Both the position numbers and the translations under genes were made by a program. Of a stretch of DNA of 64,000 nt, positions 29,245 through 40,875 are shown piece after piece; position 1 is the stretch's first letter; each line of letters begins with the position of its first letter. The notes under the pieces are model-generated. The model made no database searches, was not told the origin of the DNA, and was given only the letters and a program-made list of their open reading frames with translations. The stretch spans positions 3,454,001 through 3,518,000 of the forward strand of contig NZ_CP095550.1 in NCBI RefSeq assembly GCF_023078335.1, read 5' to 3'. Source of the stretch: Metabacillus endolithicus. GTDB taxonomy: Bacteria > Bacillota > Bacilli > Bacillales > Bacillaceae.

Positions 29245-30477
29245 GTGCTACAAGCAAAAGAAACATCTAGCATCAAAAAAATTGAGAACGGGTCAATCGT
29301 TTCAGCAAAAGGTTTCTCTGCTGACGGTGTTCATGCAGGTTTACGATATTCGAAAAATGATTTAGGAGTTATTTATAGTGAAGTACCGGCGAGTTGTGCT
29401 GCTGTATACACTCAAAGTCATTTCCAAGCTGCACCATTAAAGGTAACACAAGAAAGTGTAGCAAAAGAAAACTTATTACAAGCGATTATTGTTAACAGCG
29501 CAAACGCTAATGCATGTACAGGTGAACAAGGGTTAAAAGATGCATATGAAATGAGAGAGCGCTGTGCAAGCCTGTTTAATATCCAGCCTCATTACGTAGC
29601 GGTTGCTTCAACAGGTGTTATTGGTGAATTTTTGAAGATGGATAAAATTCGTGCCGGAATTCAAGAGTTAAATCCAAAATGTAGTCAAGAAGCATCAGAG
29701 GCATTTCAAACAGCGATCTTAACAACAGATTTGGTTATGAAAAACTCTTGCTACGAAGTAGAAATTGACGGGAAAACAGTAACAATTGGTGGAGCAGCCA
29801 AAGGATCTGGAATGATTCATCCAAATATGGCAACAATGCTTTCATTTGTTACAACAGATGCGAATATTGATTCTGCATCCCTACAGACACTATTAAGTGA
29901 AGTAACAGATAAAACATACAACCAAATTACTGTTGATGGTGATACATCAACAAATGACATGGTTTTAGTCATGGCAAATGGCAAGGCAGATAATCATTCG
30001 CTAAATCCAAATCATCCTCAGTGGAATGACTTTAAAGCAGCATTTCAATTAGTAAGTGAAGAGTTAGCAAAGCAAATCGCCAAGGATGGTGAAGGGGCAA
30101 CAAAGCTGATTGAAGTAGAAGTAACAGGTGCTAAAACAAAGCAGGAAGCAAATGTTGTTGCCAAAAAAATCGTTGGTTCAAGCTTAGTGAAAACTGCGGT
30201 TTATGGGGCAGATGCGAACTGGGGGAGAATTATTTGTGCAGTTGGATATAGTGAGGCACAGGTGGAACCGGAAAAGATTGATATTTTCCTAGGTGATTTA
30301 TGCTTGTTCACAAATAACAGTCCACAATCATTTTCCGAAGAAGCTGCATCAAACTATTTAAAACAAGATTCAGTGAAAATAACAGTCAACCTGGGAGTTG
30401 GGGATCAAGTCGGTAAAGCCTGGGGCTGTGATTTAACATATGATTACGTGAAGATTAACGCAAGCTACAGAACATAA
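29245..30477 (+). CDS. argJ: Bifunctional ornithine acetyltransferase / N-acetylglutamate synthase
   Basis: 410-residue ArgJ, an Ntn-type enzyme that cleaves itself within KGSGMIHPNMATMLSF between Ala and Thr. It moves the acetyl group from N-acetylornithine to glutamate and so recycles it. PVVVVNSANANAC-like IIVNSANANACTG and the C-terminal NLGVGDQVGKAWGCDLTYDYVKINASY are typical. GTG start at 29245 after AGGAGG. Second gene of the operon. Confidence 0.96.
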   Translation: MLQAKETSSIKKIENGSIVSAKGFSADGVHAGLRYSKNDLGVIYSEVPASCAAVYTQSHFQAAPLKVTQESVAKENLLQAIIVNSANANACTGEQGLKDAYEMRERCASLFNIQPHYVAVASTGVIGEFLKMDKIRAGIQELNPKCSQEASEAFQTAILTTDLVMKNSCYEVEIDGKTVTIGGAAKGSGMIHPNMATMLSFVTTDANIDSASLQTLLSEVTDKTYNQITVDGDTSTNDMVLVMANGKADNHSLNPNHPQWNDFKAAFQLVSEELAKQIAKDGEGATKLIEVEVTGAKTKQEANVVAKKIVGSSLVKTAVYGADANWGRIICAVGYSEAQVEPEKIDIFLGDLCLFTNNSPQSFSEEAASNYLKQDSVKITVNLGVGDQVGKAWGCDLTYDYVKINASYRT

Positions 30478-30488
30478 GGGAGATCGTT

Positions 30489-31271
30489 ATGTCAAAAACA
30501 GTCGTATTAAAATGTGGTGGCAGTACCGTTCATCAATTATCAGAAACATTCTTCCAAAGTTTAAAAGATTTGGTTTCATCAAATTGGCGCGTCATGATTG
30601 TCCATGGTGGTGGTCCAGATATTACAAAGATGCTAAAAGCTCTGGAAATAGAAACTGAGTTCTATAACGGTCAACGAAAGACAACAGAGGACGTATTAGA
30701 AATTGCTGAAATGGTGCTAGCTGGTAAAATTAATAAACATCTGACAAATCTTCTTCAGCAAAAAGGGTTCAATTCGATCGGAGTATCAGGTACTGACGGT
30801 GGACTTTTACAAGCGGAATATTTAGATAAAGAGAATCTGGGATTGGTAGGAAAAGTAACCTCAGTTCAAACATCAGTTGTATCTTTATTAATGGAAAATG
30901 GCTATATACCAGTTGTTGCACCACTGGCACGCACTGTGACAAACGAGACACTAAATGTGAATGCAGATTTAGCTGCGGCAGCCATTGCAAATGGGGTAGG
31001 AGCCGAGAAGTTTTTATTTGTAACAGATGTACCTGGAATTATGGATCAAAATAAGCAGGTTATTGAAACCATTACACCTCAAGAAATTACTGAATTGATC
31101 GGAAAAGAGGTCATTACAGGGGGAATGATTCCAAAGGTCGAATCAGCCGTAGCGACTTTATCTGACATTTGTCAGGAGGTTATGATTGTAAGTGGAAGCG
31201 AGGCCTTTGTTGAGAACGGTATATTCAAAGGAACAAAAATTGTAAAAGAAGGGAAGGTTTTGCGATCATGA
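30489..31271 (+). CDS. argB: Acetylglutamate kinase
   Basis: 260-residue amino acid kinase that phosphorylates N-acetylglutamate. [29 protein letters not shown] and the nucleotide-binding TDVPGIMD and [12 protein letters not shown] are all in place. ATG at 30489 after GGGAG. It overlaps argD by four bases (ATGA), indicating translational coupling. Confidence 0.96.
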   Translation: MSKTVVLKCGGSTVHQLSETFFQSLKDLVSSNWRVMIVHGGGPDITKMLKALEIETEFYNGQRKTTEDVLEIAEMVLAGKINKHLTNLLQQKGFNSIGVSGTDGGLLQAEYLDKENLGLVGKVTSVQTSVVSLLMENGYIPVVAPLARTVTNETLNVNADLAAAAIANGVGAEKFLFVTDVPGIMDQNKQVIETITPQEITELIGKEVITGGMIPKVESAVATLSDICQEVMIVSGSEAFVENGIFKGTKIVKEGKVLRS

Positions 31272-32428
31272 GTTATTTATTCCCTACCTACGCAAGATGG
31301 GATGTAACGATTAAAGAAGCAAAGTACTCATGGGTAACTGATGAGAATGATAAAAAGTACTTAGATTTTATCTCCGGTATTGCTGTTTGTAACTTAGGGC
31401 ATGCAAATGAGAATGTGACGGCTGCTGTTGCAGACCAGTTAACAAAGTATTGGCATATGTCTAATTTATTTCATCAGCCAATTCAAGAAGAAGTAGCAAA
31501 ACTCTTAGTTGACTCAACAGAAGGAGATGCTGTTTTTTTCTGTAACAGTGGAGCAGAAGCGAACGAAGCTGCAATTAAACTAGCACGCAAGCACACTGGA
31601 AAAACAAAGATTGTAACCTTTCTACAATCGTTTCATGGCAGAACGTTCGCTACAATGTCAGCAACAGGTCAGGAAAAAATTCAACAAGGCTTCGGACCCT
31701 TGCTTGAAACATTTCAATATTTGCCATACAACGATTCTAATTCATTAGATGAGCTTAAAGACGATGTAGCAGCAATTATGCTCGAAGTTGTTCAAGGTGA
31801 AGGTGGAGTTGTTCCAGCACAACAAGAATTTCTTCAAAAAGTAACGGAAACATGCAAACGTATCGGAGCATTATTAATCATTGATGAAGTTCAAACAGGT
31901 ATTGGTCGTACAGGAAAGCCATTTGGCTATCAACATTACGAAATCTCACCTGATATTATCACTTCTGCAAAAGGGCTCGGGAGTGGCTTACCAGTCGGAG
32001 CAATGATCGGAAAGCAGTCACTAATTGATACGTTTGGGGCAGGAAGCCACGGATCTACTTTTGGTGGTAATCCAATTGCAATGGCTGCTGCAAAAGCAAC
32101 ACTTACCCAAATCTTTGAAGAAAATTTTCTTAAAGAAGTGGAAGAAAAAAGTAACTATCTGCTTGGCAAGTTGAATACTGTAATAGGAGCTCATGCACTG
32201 GTTAAAGAGATTCGCGGTAAAGGCTTATTACTTGGAATAGAGTGTAAGGAACAAGTTGGAGATATAATTAATCAGCTCAGAGAAAAACAATTACTTGTTT
32301 TACCAGCTGGACCAAATGTGGTTCGATTACTTCCTCCATTAACAGTATCATATGACGAGATCGATTTAGCGATTGAAACAATAGCAGGTGTGTTTTCAAC
32401 TATCGAGCAATCTGTAGGTGCGCAATAA
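31268..32428 (+). CDS. argD: Acetylornithine aminotransferase
   Basis: 386-residue class III pyridoxal-phosphate aminotransferase making N-acetylornithine from the semialdehyde and glutamate. [18 protein letters not shown] near 95, [30 protein letters not shown] (Asp binding the cofactor) and the Schiff-base Lys in [11 protein letters not shown]. The end is followed by a 120-bp gap before carA with its own operator-like site. Confidence 0.95.
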   Translation: MSYLFPTYARWDVTIKEAKYSWVTDENDKKYLDFISGIAVCNLGHANENVTAAVADQLTKYWHMSNLFHQPIQEEVAKLLVDSTEGDAVFFCNSGAEANEAAIKLARKHTGKTKIVTFLQSFHGRTFATMSATGQEKIQQGFGPLLETFQYLPYNDSNSLDELKDDVAAIMLEVVQGEGGVVPAQQEFLQKVTETCKRIGALLIIDEVQTGIGRTGKPFGYQHYEISPDIITSAKGLGSGLPVGAMIGKQSLIDTFGAGSHGSTFGGNPIAMAAAKATLTQIFEENFLKEVEEKSNYLLGKLNTVIGAHALVKEIRGKGLLLGIECKEQVGDIINQLREKQLLVLPAGPNVVRLLPPLTVSYDEIDLAIETIAGVFSTIEQSVGAQ

Positions 32429-32451
32429 GATCAGTATTTTTTTTACATGTA

Positions 32452-32471
32452 ATTGAATAAAAATACTTATT
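32452..32471. promoter_or_regulatory. Candidate ARG box upstream of carA
   Basis: ATTGAATAAAAATACTTATT, a good fit to the AT-rich, TGAAT-containing operator recognised by ArgR/AhrC. It lies in the 120-bp argD-carA gap. The site suggests arginine control of the carAB part as well. Confidence 0.5.
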
Positions 32472-32491
32472 TTTTAATAATTATCCACACA

Positions 32492-32518
32492 CTAATAGGT
32501 GGACGTTTCCACCATTAG
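32492..32518 (+). promoter_or_regulatory. Stable hairpin in the carA leader
   Basis: CTAAT, one bulged A, GGTGGA, loop CGTT, TCCACC, ATTAG: eleven base pairs. No T run follows, so it is not a classic terminator. It stands 30 bp before the carA start and may affect carA translation or message processing. Confidence 0.5.
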
Positions 32519-32548
32519 AAGAACTATAGACAAACGAGGTGTAAGCAG

Positions 32549-33618
32549 ATGAAAGGATATCTCCATTTAGAGGATGGATCAGTGTATAACGGGATACTTG
32601 AACATAGCTCCTCGGAGGACATTAACGGAGAAATTGTATTTTTCACAGGAATGACGGGTTATCAGGAAGTATTAACAGATCCTTCTTATAAAAATCAAAT
32701 TGTTGTATTTACGTATCCTCTTATTGGAAATTACGGGATTAATATAAGTGATGATGAAAGTAAAAAGCCGCAAGTAAAAGCGGTAGTTATCTATGAAAAC
32801 ACAACAAATTATTCACACTATGAAGCGCAATACAGCTTTAAGGAGTATCTGGAAAAGTGGAATATTCCAATCATTCACCACGTTGACACACGTGCTGTTG
32901 TGAAGAAAATTAGAAATCATGGATCAATGGCGGCTACGATCTCAACAACCTTAAACAAAGAAGAACAGCCTGTGCAATCTTCGAGGATGGAGTTTTTGAG
33001 GTTGTATCAGATCAACTTGAAACTTATGGTAGTGGTGAAAAACATATTGCTTTAGTTGACTTTGGCTATAAAAAATCAATTTTAACAGCTCTTTTAAATA
33101 GAGGTTGTAAGGTAACAACAGTTCCTTTTAAAATGATTGACAAAGTTGCTGATCTTAAACCTGACGGAGTCCTTTTATCAAATGGACCAGGAGATCCAGA
33201 GCAACTAGCAAACTATTTTTCACAAATTAAGAAAGTTGTTGCTGCTCACCCAACATTAGGTATCTGCTTAGGTCATCAGTTAATTGCCCTGTCATTTGGT
33301 GCAAAAACGAAAAAGCTTTTGTTTGGACATAGAGGAGCTAACCAGCCAGTATATGATGTGAAGACAAACAAAGTATTTATGACCTCGCAAAATCACAGCT
33401 ATGTTGTGATTAAAGATAGCTTAAAAGAAACAGAGTTAGATATGCGTTTTTATCATATTAATGATGATTCAATCGAAGGATTATCACATAAGAACTTACC
33501 AATTATTACAGCACAATTTCATCCAGAGGCACATCCAGGACCTTCAGATAGTGAATGGATTTTTGATGAATTTTTAGATTTAGTCGCTGCTGCAAAAGGA
33601 GATATACTTTATGTCTAA
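32549..33618 (+). pseudogene. carA: Carbamoyl phosphate synthase small subunit (arginine-specific), frame broken once
   Basis: Glutaminase subunit that feeds ammonia to CarB. N-terminal GEIVFFTGMTGYQEVLTDPS, then a class I glutamine amidotransferase with NGPGDPEQL, the catalytic LGICLGHQLIAL and HPEAHPGP. The frame shifts at 32976: adding one A in CAAT yields PVQIFEDGVFEVV and a 356-residue protein, the right size. The gene overlaps carB by 8 bases. Its place in the arg operon marks it as the arginine-pathway isozyme, distinct from the pyrimidine one. Confidence 0.95.
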
Positions 33619-36600
33619 AAACCAATCAATAAAAAAATCATTGTAATCGGTTCTGGCCCAATTATAATCGGTCAGGCGGCAGAATTTGATTATGCAGGAA
33701 CACAAGGATGCTTAGCGTTAAAGGAAGAAGGCTATCAAGTTGTCCTTGTTAATAACAATCCGGCAACAATTATGACAGATGAGGAATTTTCAGATGTTCT
33801 GTATTTTGAACCTTTAACAGTTGAAAGTCTAACAAACATTATTGAAAAAGAAAAACCAGATGGTTTACTTGCTTCATTAGGTGGTCAAACAGGACTAAAC
33901 TTAGCGATGGAACTTCACGAAGCAGGTGTTCTTGAAAAATATGGAGTGCAATTATTAGGTACTTCAATTGAATCAATTCGCAAAGGTGAAGATCGTAACG
34001 AATTTCGTCAGTTAATGTACGATTTAAACGAGCCAATACCTGAGAGAGCTCTATTGTCACAACTCTTGATGAAGCTCTTGAGTTTTCTGAAAAAATTGGC
34101 TTCCCAATCATCATTCGCCCAGCTTATACACTTGGAGGAAAAGGTGGCGGAATTGCTTCAAATCTAGAAGAATTTAAGAAGCTTGTAAAAAGTGGATTAC
34201 ATGCAAGCTCTATAACACAATGCTTAATTGAAAAAAGCATTGCAGGCTTTAAAGAAGTAGAGTATGAAATGATACGAGATCATAAAGGTACATGTATTTC
34301 TGTATGTAATATGGAAAACATTGACCCAGTTGGTGTTCATACAGGGGACTCAATTGTTGTTGCGCCATCTCAAACGTTAACAGATCAGGATTACCATATG
34401 CTAAGAAGCGCAGCAGTTAAGATCGTTTCAGCACTAGGTGTGGTCGGTGGATGTAACATTCAATTAGCTTTAGATCCAAAAAGCAAGCAATACTATGTGA
34501 TTGAAGTTAATCCACGGGTCAGCAGATCATCTGCTCTAGCATCAAAGGCTACTGGTTATCCAATTGCAAAAATCGCTGCAAAGCTTGCAGTTGGTTACAC
34601 ACTAGAAGAATTAAAAAATCCATTAACAATGAGCACATATGCAAGCTTTGAACCAGCGCTTGATTATGTTGTTGTTAAATTCCCAAGATGGCCGTTTGAT
34701 AAGTTTAACAAAGCGGACCGTAAGCTTGGTACGAAAATGAAAGCAACCGGCGAGGTTATGGCCATTGAACGTAATCTTGAGGCTGCTCTTCAAAAAGCTT
34801 GTGATTCATTAGAATTAGATAACATCGGAACACATCTTCCGGAGTTAGTGACATTATCAACTGATGAAATCATTAACTTAATGAAAAAGACTGATGATCG
34901 TAGATTTTTTGCTGTAATGGAGCTGATTAGAAGAGGAACTACAATTGAGGAAATTCACGAAATGACAGAAATGGATCTTTATTTCCTTTCATCTTTCAAG
35001 AAGATTGTTGATCTTGAGAACCAGCTTAAAGGAAAGTCTCTTGAAACACTAGGAGCTGATTTAATAGCTGAAGTAAAAGAAAAAGGATTCTCAGACCGTA
35101 CAATCGCATCACTCTTAAATTCTCCTGAAGCAAATGTTCGCAAGCTTCGTCTTGAAGCAGGAGTGAAGGCTTCTTATAAATATGTTGATACATGTGCAGC
35201 AGAATTTGAAGCACGTACGAACTATTTTTACTCCACGTATTTTGGAGAAAACGAACAGCCTGAACTGTCAGACAAGAAAAAAATCTTAATTATCGGTTCC
35301 GGTCCAATTCGTATCGGTCAAGGAATCGAATTTGATTATAGCGCAGTACATGGAATTAAGGCTCTTAAGCAATTAGGTTATGAAGCAGTCATGATCAATA
35401 ATAACCCAGAAACAGTAAGTACAGATTTTGAAACAGCTGATCGCCTGTACTTTGAACCAATAACCCTTGAGCACGTGTTAAACATTGTGGATTCAGAAGG
35501 AATCGATTCTGTTATTGTTCAATATGGTGGGCAAACAGCGATTAACCTTGCTGAACAGTTAGAAACGGCAGGAGTTCAATTATTGGGTACTGACACGGAA
35601 ACTCTTGATTGGTTAGAGGATCGTGATAAGTTTTATCAAATATTAGATAGCTTATCCATTCCACATGCTGCTGGTTTAACAGCAAACAATGCAGAAGAAG
35701 CATTAAAGGGCGCTAGTGAAATTGGCTTCCCACTTTTATTAAGACCTTCTTATGTTATTGGTGGAAAAGGAATGGTTGTTGTTCATAACGAAGCAACACT
35801 AGCTAAGCTTCTTTCGGAAAATACAAATATGATTTATCCCGTATTGATCGATCAATTTGTTCAAGGCCTTGAAGGTGAAATAGACCTGATTTCTGACGGT
35901 GAAGAAGCATTTATTCCAACTTATATTGAGCATGTTGAGCCAGCGGGCGTTCACTCAGGTGACAGCTTAGCCATTTTACCATCTCAAAATTTAACAGATG
36001 AAAATAAACAGGTGATTGCTGATTACGCTAATGCCTTAGTGAGAAAGCTTAACTATCGCGGCATTATGAACATTCAATTTTTAGTAAATGGTGAAAACAT
36101 TTACGTGCTTGAAGTAAACCCGCGTGCAAGCAGAACTGCACCAGTTATAAGCAAAGTAACAGGTATTCCAGTAATTAAGCATGCAACACATTTATTATGT
36201 GGAAAAAAACTAAAAGATCTGCAAATTCAATCATCAGAACAGTCGAATATGGTGGCTGTTAAGTACCCAGTCTTCTCAAGTCATGCTCTTCATGATGTTG
36301 ATATCACATTAGGACCGGAAATGAAGGCAACTGGTGAAGGAATGTGTGTGGGCAAAGATTTAAAGAGTGTTTACCGTAAAATTTTCAAAAAAGAGCTAGA
36401 AAATGTGACAAGTGTTTACTTTGATATAGAAAATGAAAAGGCAATTAAGATTGCAAAAGAAGCAGGTCTTAACGTAGTAACAAGTGATTATCAAACATGG
36501 GTTGAGGGAGAAAAAGGGATTTTTGTATCCCTTGTTGATAGTGAAGAAGCAAAGCTAGAACGACAGCAAGCTTTAGAAAAAGGAATGATTCTATTTACAA

Positions 36601-36701
36601 ACCTTGCTACGTACTATGCTTGTATTGATAGCCTCTTTGCATTGGATGAGGATGTATCTTCTATTCAACAACTCACGAAGCCATTAGTAAAGAACTCATA
36701 A
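33611..36701 (+). pseudogene. carB: Carbamoyl phosphate synthase large subunit (arginine-specific), frame broken twice
   Basis: Makes carbamoyl phosphate from bicarbonate, ammonia and two ATP. The ATG at 33611 overlaps carA. A run of seven A (33631-33637) should be eight: IKKSL-stop then becomes [17 protein letters not shown] second break near 34050 is fixed by one extra T ([16 protein letters not shown]). Both ATP-grasp halves follow (GGKGGGIAS and GGKGMVVVH; two copies of the GSGPIxIGQ-type motif), then the MGS-like end. Corrected length is 1030 residues, as in B. subtilis. Two breaks in one biosynthetic gene argue for sequencing error. Confidence 0.95.
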
Positions 36702-36734
36702 AGAGCAAGTAGAAATGAAAGGAAGTGGGCAAGA

Positions 36735-37673
36735 GTGAGTTTAAAGCTTAAAGAAAAAACGATACAAAAAAGAGATTTTTTAACTTTACTTGATTATAGC
36801 CAGCAGGAAATTCTAGACTTAATTGAAGATGCTTTTAAGTTAGAAGAAAATCCGCTTCAGCCAGTGTTACAAGGAAAAACACTTGCGATGATTTTTGAGA
36901 AATCGTCAACAAGAACTCGTGTTTCGTTTGAAACAGGAATGCTTCAATTAGGAGGTCATGCTTTATTCTTAAGCAGCCAAGACCTTCAACTTGGAAGAGG
37001 AGAGCCTGTATCAGACACAGCTAAAGTACTGTCTGGATATGTTGATGCTATTATGATTCGTACATTTGGTCATGATAAAATTGAAGAACTAGCTAAGCAC
37101 GCAAGCATTCCAGTTATCAATGGATTAACAGACCTTTTCCATCCTTGTCAGGCACTTGCTGATTTAAAAACGATTTACCGTCTGAAAGAGAAATTCGTTG
37201 GCGTGAAAACAGCTTACTTAGGTGATGGAAACAATGTTGCACATTCTCTTATGATTGCTGCTGCAAAAGTGGGAATGGACTTTTCCCTAGGTTGTCCAAA
37301 AGGATATGAACCAAACCAAGATGTAGTGGAAAAAGCTCAGGCACTTGCTGCTGAGACAGGTGCAAAAATCACGATCACAAATGACCCGATTGAAGCGGTG
37401 AAAGATGCCGATATCATATATACAGATGTATGGGCGAGCATGGGGCAAGAAAGTGAACAACAAGAGCGTCTTGTTGCATTTAAAGACTTCCAAGTAAATG
37501 ATGAACTCGTAAAGCATGCAAAGAAAGACTACAACTTCCTGCACTGCTTACCAGCACATCGGGAAGAAGAAGTAACAGCATCCATTATCGACGGCGAGCA
37601 TTCAGCTGTATTCGAACAAGCAGAAAACCGTCTGCATGTTCAAAAAGCGTTGTTGGTGAAATTGTTGGGGTAA
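36735..37673 (+). CDS. argF: Ornithine carbamoyltransferase
   Basis: 312 residues. Joins carbamoyl phosphate and ornithine to citrulline, using the CarAB product made by the genes just upstream. Carbamoyl phosphate motif [22 protein letters not shown], and the ornithine-binding [11 protein letters not shown]. It starts at GTG (36735), about ten bases after AAAGGAAG. Last gene of the operon; a strong terminator follows. Confidence 0.96.
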   Translation: MSLKLKEKTIQKRDFLTLLDYSQQEILDLIEDAFKLEENPLQPVLQGKTLAMIFEKSSTRTRVSFETGMLQLGGHALFLSSQDLQLGRGEPVSDTAKVLSGYVDAIMIRTFGHDKIEELAKHASIPVINGLTDLFHPCQALADLKTIYRLKEKFVGVKTAYLGDGNNVAHSLMIAAAKVGMDFSLGCPKGYEPNQDVVEKAQALAAETGAKITITNDPIEAVKDADIIYTDVWASMGQESEQQERLVAFKDFQVNDELVKHAKKDYNFLHCLPAHREEEVTASIIDGEHSAVFEQAENRLHVQKALLVKLLG

Positions 37674-37685
37674 TACTTATATACG

Positions 37686-37724
37686 AAAGGCGTGTTGACT
37701 GATCTTAGTTAACACGCCTTTTTT
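37686..37724 (+). terminator. Terminator of the arginine operon
   Basis: Stem AAAGGCGTGTT/AACACGCCTT with a loop of about 14 bases, then TTTTT. Confidence 0.92.
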
Positions 37725-37799
37725 GGGTGATGTTAGATGTTTGAGATGGATTGAGATGGTTGAGGAGTAGAGGAGATACTAATGTACTTGGACGATTGT

Positions 37800-38694
37800 A
37801 AACTAATGTTGTTCGAATTAAGACAAGAAAATGGAGTGAGAAGAGGGAGAAGTCCCGATACTGGGGGAATCGAGACAAGGAAAGTGAGAGAGAAGAGGGA
37901 GAAGTCCCGATACTGGGTGAATCGGGACAGGAAAGTTGAGTGAGGAGACGGAGCAGTCTCGATACTGGGTGAATCGGGACAGGAAAGGTGAGAGAGTAGA
38001 GGGAGCGGTCTCGATACTGGGTGAATCGGGACAGGAAAGTTGAGAGAGCAGACGGAGCAGTCTCGATACTGTGAGAATCGGGACAGGAAAGTTGAGAGAG
38101 TAGGGGAAGGAGTCTCGATACTGGGTGAATTGAGACAGGAAAGTTGAGAGAGCAGGGGAAGGAGTCCCGATACTGTGAGAATCGGGACAGGAAAGGTGAG
38201 AGAGTAGGGGAAGGAGTCTCGATACTGGGTGAATCGAGACAGGAAAGTTGAGAGAGCAGGGGAAGGAGTCCCGATACTGGGTGAATCGGGACAGGAAAGT
38301 TGAGAGAGCAGAGGAAGGAGTCCCGATACTGGGTGAATCGAGACAAGAAAGTTGAGAGAGTAGAGGGAGCGGTCTCGATACTGGGAGAATCGGGACAGGA
38401 AAGTTGAGAGAGCAGAAGGAGCAGTCTCGATACTGGGTGAATCGGGACAGGGAAAGTGAGAGAGCAGGGGAAGGAGTCCCGATACTGGGTGAATCGGGAC
38501 AGGGAAAGTGATCGAGTAGAGGGAGGAGTCTCGATACTGGGTGAATCGAGACAGGGAAAGTGAGAGAGTAGAGGGAGCAGTCCCGATACTGGGTGAATCG
38601 GGACAGGAAGGTTGAGAGAGTAGAGGGAGCAGTCCCGATACTGGGAGAATCGGGACAGGAAAGTTGAGAGAGGAGAGGAAGGAGTCCCGATACT
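37800..38694. repeat. Tandem array 2 of palindromic 52-bp units, left part
   Basis: Seventeen cores start every 52 bp without exception from 37852 to 38684, the last cut by an insertion sequence; a decayed half-unit precedes them. Core: stem GTCCCGAT or GTCTCGAT, loop usually ACTGGGTGA (also ACTGTGAGA, ACTGGGAGA), stem ATCGGGAC or ATCGAGAC. The 27-bp rest of the unit is almost all purine on the plus strand, for example AGGAAAGTTGAGAGAGCAG then AGGAAGGA. The array lies between the terminators of the convergent genes argF and uppP. The long Ser/Leu/Pro-rich minus-strand frame here is not a gene. Confidence 0.97.
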
Positions 38695-38747
38695 TGTAAA
38701 TGTCAAGCTAACGATGTACAATTTTGATCATTTAAGAATGTACAAAA

Positions 38748-39502
38748 TTAATCATCATCTTCTTTTGCTAAGTGATCTTTAATTCTGTAAGAAGGACCAA
38801 CAATGTTGACGACCGTTGCGTGGTGTAAAACACGATCTAATATTGCATTTGCTAATTTAGTATCCTGGAACACCGCATCCCACTCTTTAAAGCTAATATT
38901 TGTAGTTTAAAATTGTACTTTTCTTTTCATATCTCAAATCAATTAGCTGAAAGAATAATTTGGCATCTTCTCTGTCAATTGGAAGGTAACCAATTTCATC
39001 AATAATTAGTAACTTATATTTTCCATAGTGTTTTAATCGAGACTCTAAGCGATTCTCTAGCTTTGCCTTTTTCAAGTTTAAAATAAGTTCATTACATTTA
39101 ATAAAATAGGTACTCGTTCGTTTTTTGGCTGCAGCGATCCCTATGGAAGTAGCTAAGTGGGTTTTACCAACACCACTCGTTCCCATGAAGATAATATTTT
39201 GTTTATCTTCGATAAAACGCAGAGAAATAAAATCAGAATCTGTTGTTTATTTATTGCTGGTTGAAAATCAAAATCAAACTCATTTACCTCTTTGCGGTGG
39301 GGAAAAGCCCCACCTTAACCATCGAATTAATCATTGTCTTCTCACGTACATCGATTTCATAATTCGTTAACTTCATCAATGTATCGACAAAGGATAATTC
39401 ATTCTTGGTACTAAAATCAATGGTATCGTGAAGATGATTAATCATCTGTTTTAAGTTTAAATATTCCAAATTACTCACTAATTGTTGATAACTACTATTC
39501 AA
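38748..39502 (-). pseudogene. istB: IS21 helper ATPase IstB, frame broken three times
   Basis: AAA+ ATPase that assists the IS21 transposase. N-terminal helical part MNSSYQQLVSNLEYLNLKQM, Walker A MGTSGVGKTHLA, Walker B LLIIDEIGYLP, and after the last break the C-terminal ISFKEWDAVFQDTKLANAIL and DRVLHHATVVNI. Breaks: near 39300 (one G missing, KR-stop to KRVNEF), near 39240 (one T missing, to ILDFISLRF) and near 38918 (one A too many, ILNYKY-stop to ILTTNIS). With these corrected the protein is 251 residues, normal for IstB. Overlaps istA by 8 bases. Confidence 0.9.
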
Positions 39503-40784
39503 TTTTATACACCTCGTCCATCGTCAGTAGATTCTTTTTAGCTAGCTCGTCAATGTCAGGGTAATCTGGCATTCCTCGTGACAACACGTCTAGATAATGT
39601 TCCTCTTTGTAATTTAATACCTTTTTACTGACTCGATGTTGAGCGATCAAATCCATGTTATAATAAACATGTATGTGGTCGTCATAGACTTGTAAACCTA
39701 CGGTTTTCCCTTTGTATTCAGCTGGTACTGAATACTGGTTTGATTTGTATGTAATCATGCTTGGAGGGTTTACTTTTACGAGCCTGTGTTTGATCTTGTA
39801 AGAGTCTCTTATTTCTTTCCTTGGTAAGGGGAGTAAGTGACTCTTTTCTTGTTTTAAGGCAAGTATTGGAATTTTCCTATTACCTTGATTAAAACTTTGA
39901 TTATGGCGTTCACAAAGATTTTGTACAAATTGGTGAAGACCTTCAAAAGTGAACTTCCCCTGATACGCATGAATCTCATCTAAAAGCTTCATAATACTCT
40001 CTACTTTCCCTTTTGTCCTTGGCCTTCCTGCAATACAGGGTTTAATTTCAAATCCATTATCATTGGCAAATTGTTCAAAACGTTCATTAACCACTCCTCC
40101 TGAATATTCTGTTCTATGTTCGTCCATTACTGTTTTCATATTGTCCGTTAATATGGTCTTTGGAACCCCTCCAATTGCTTCAAAGCTCTCCATCAAAAAA
40201 GACATTAATACACTTTGTGACTTGGACAGGGTCAAACCATAAGACTTGTATCTCGAATTTCCTAACAGAAAGACTCCTACATTGACCTTTAAAATTTCTC
40301 CATCAGACGTTATGTATTTTATGTTCTCCTTCCAGTCAAATTGAGCTTGTTCCCCGGGAGGGGTTTCAAACCGAACAACTGATTGATTGGCATAAGTCCT
40401 CTGACCATCGGTAAAGTATGCTTGGAACTCAGGTTTGTTCGATATGTATCTCCTGAAAGAAGACTGGGAACAATCTAAACCGTGGTTGTCCTTTAAGTAC
40501 TCCCAAAGAACCCTCTTGTAGTAAAATGTTTGTATTGATTCCTTTGAGAGTAATTCTGAGATTACTTCATATAACTCATCTATTTTAGACTTTCTATTAC
40601 GAGTTTTACTTGATCCCATGCCCTTTAAATATCGATCCACCGTCCTCCTATCTACACCCATTTCACGCCCGACTTTACTTTTGTTTATTTTCATATTTAA
40701 GCTCTCCATAAGAAATTTTAACTTTGGTAAATCTTCTAGGCTTTTAATTTCTATCTCTGTCTGTAAATCTAGCTGTACATGCAT
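39495..40784 (-). CDS. istA: IS21 family transposase IstA
   Basis: 429-residue DDE transposase. N-terminal helix-turn-helix (NKSKVGREMGVDRRTVDRYL), catalytic core with Asp in AQFDWKE, Asp in ILTDNMKTV and Glu in RTKGKVESIM, and the C-terminal beta domain (MITYKSNQYSVP). I place the start at the ATG at 40784, five bases after GAGGTGG. A longer open frame runs to 41054 but its first 60 or so codons are palindrome-array DNA. The frame is intact, unlike istB, so the element may still be active. Confidence 0.93.
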   Translation of the reverse strand: MHVQLDLQTEIEIKSLEDLPKLKFLMESLNMKINKSKVGREMGVDRRTVDRYLKGMGSSKTRNRKSKIDELYEVISELLSKESIQTFYYKRVLWEYLKDNHGLDCSQSSFRRYISNKPEFQAYFTDGQRTYANQSVVRFETPPGEQAQFDWKENIKYITSDGEILKVNVGVFLLGNSRYKSYGLTLSKSQSVLMSFLMESFEAIGGVPKTILTDNMKTVMDEHRTEYSGGVVNERFEQFANDNGFEIKPCIAGRPRTKGKVESIMKLLDEIHAYQGKFTFEGLHQFVQNLCERHNQSFNQGNRKIPILALKQEKSHLLPLPRKEIRDSYKIKHRLVKVNPPSMITYKSNQYSVPAEYKGKTVGLQVYDDHIHVYYNMDLIAQHRVSKKVLNYKEEHYLDVLSRGMPDYPDIDELAKKNLLTMDEVYKIE

Positions 40785-40875
40785 TCTCTCCACCTCAAAG
40801 TAATTATGCATGCACATTGCAAAACTGTACATTCTTATATGATCATCTTTGTACATTAATAATTTAGCATTTATA

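Larger units (their letters stand above)
38695..40875 (-). mobile_element. IS21-family insertion sequence inserted in array 2
   Basis: 2181 bp holding istA and istB on the minus strand. The seven bases CGATACT occur on both sides (38688-38694 and 40876-40882) as a target duplication, and removing the element restores one palindrome unit in the 52-bp phase. Ends are imperfect inverted repeats: TGTAAATG at the left, TATAAATG at the right (minus strand). Subterminal repeats with ATGTACA, TGATCAT and TAAGAATGTACA occur at both ends, as expected for IS21 transposase binding sites. Confidence 0.93.

Noticed and set aside
37852..38694. CRISPR array
   Set aside because: Repeat length and spacing look CRISPR-like, but the spacers are also conserved between units and purine-rich, and no cas genes are present.
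37705..38721. 338-residue Ser/Leu/Pro-rich protein on the minus strand
   Set aside because: It lies wholly in the 52-bp repeat array, changes frame-phase with each unit, has no ribosome binding site and no family resemblance.
38748..39502. istB as a decayed transposon gene
   Set aside because: All three breaks are single-base changes in short runs, like those in housekeeping genes nearby, and correction gives a normal 251-residue IstB. Sequencing error is simpler.
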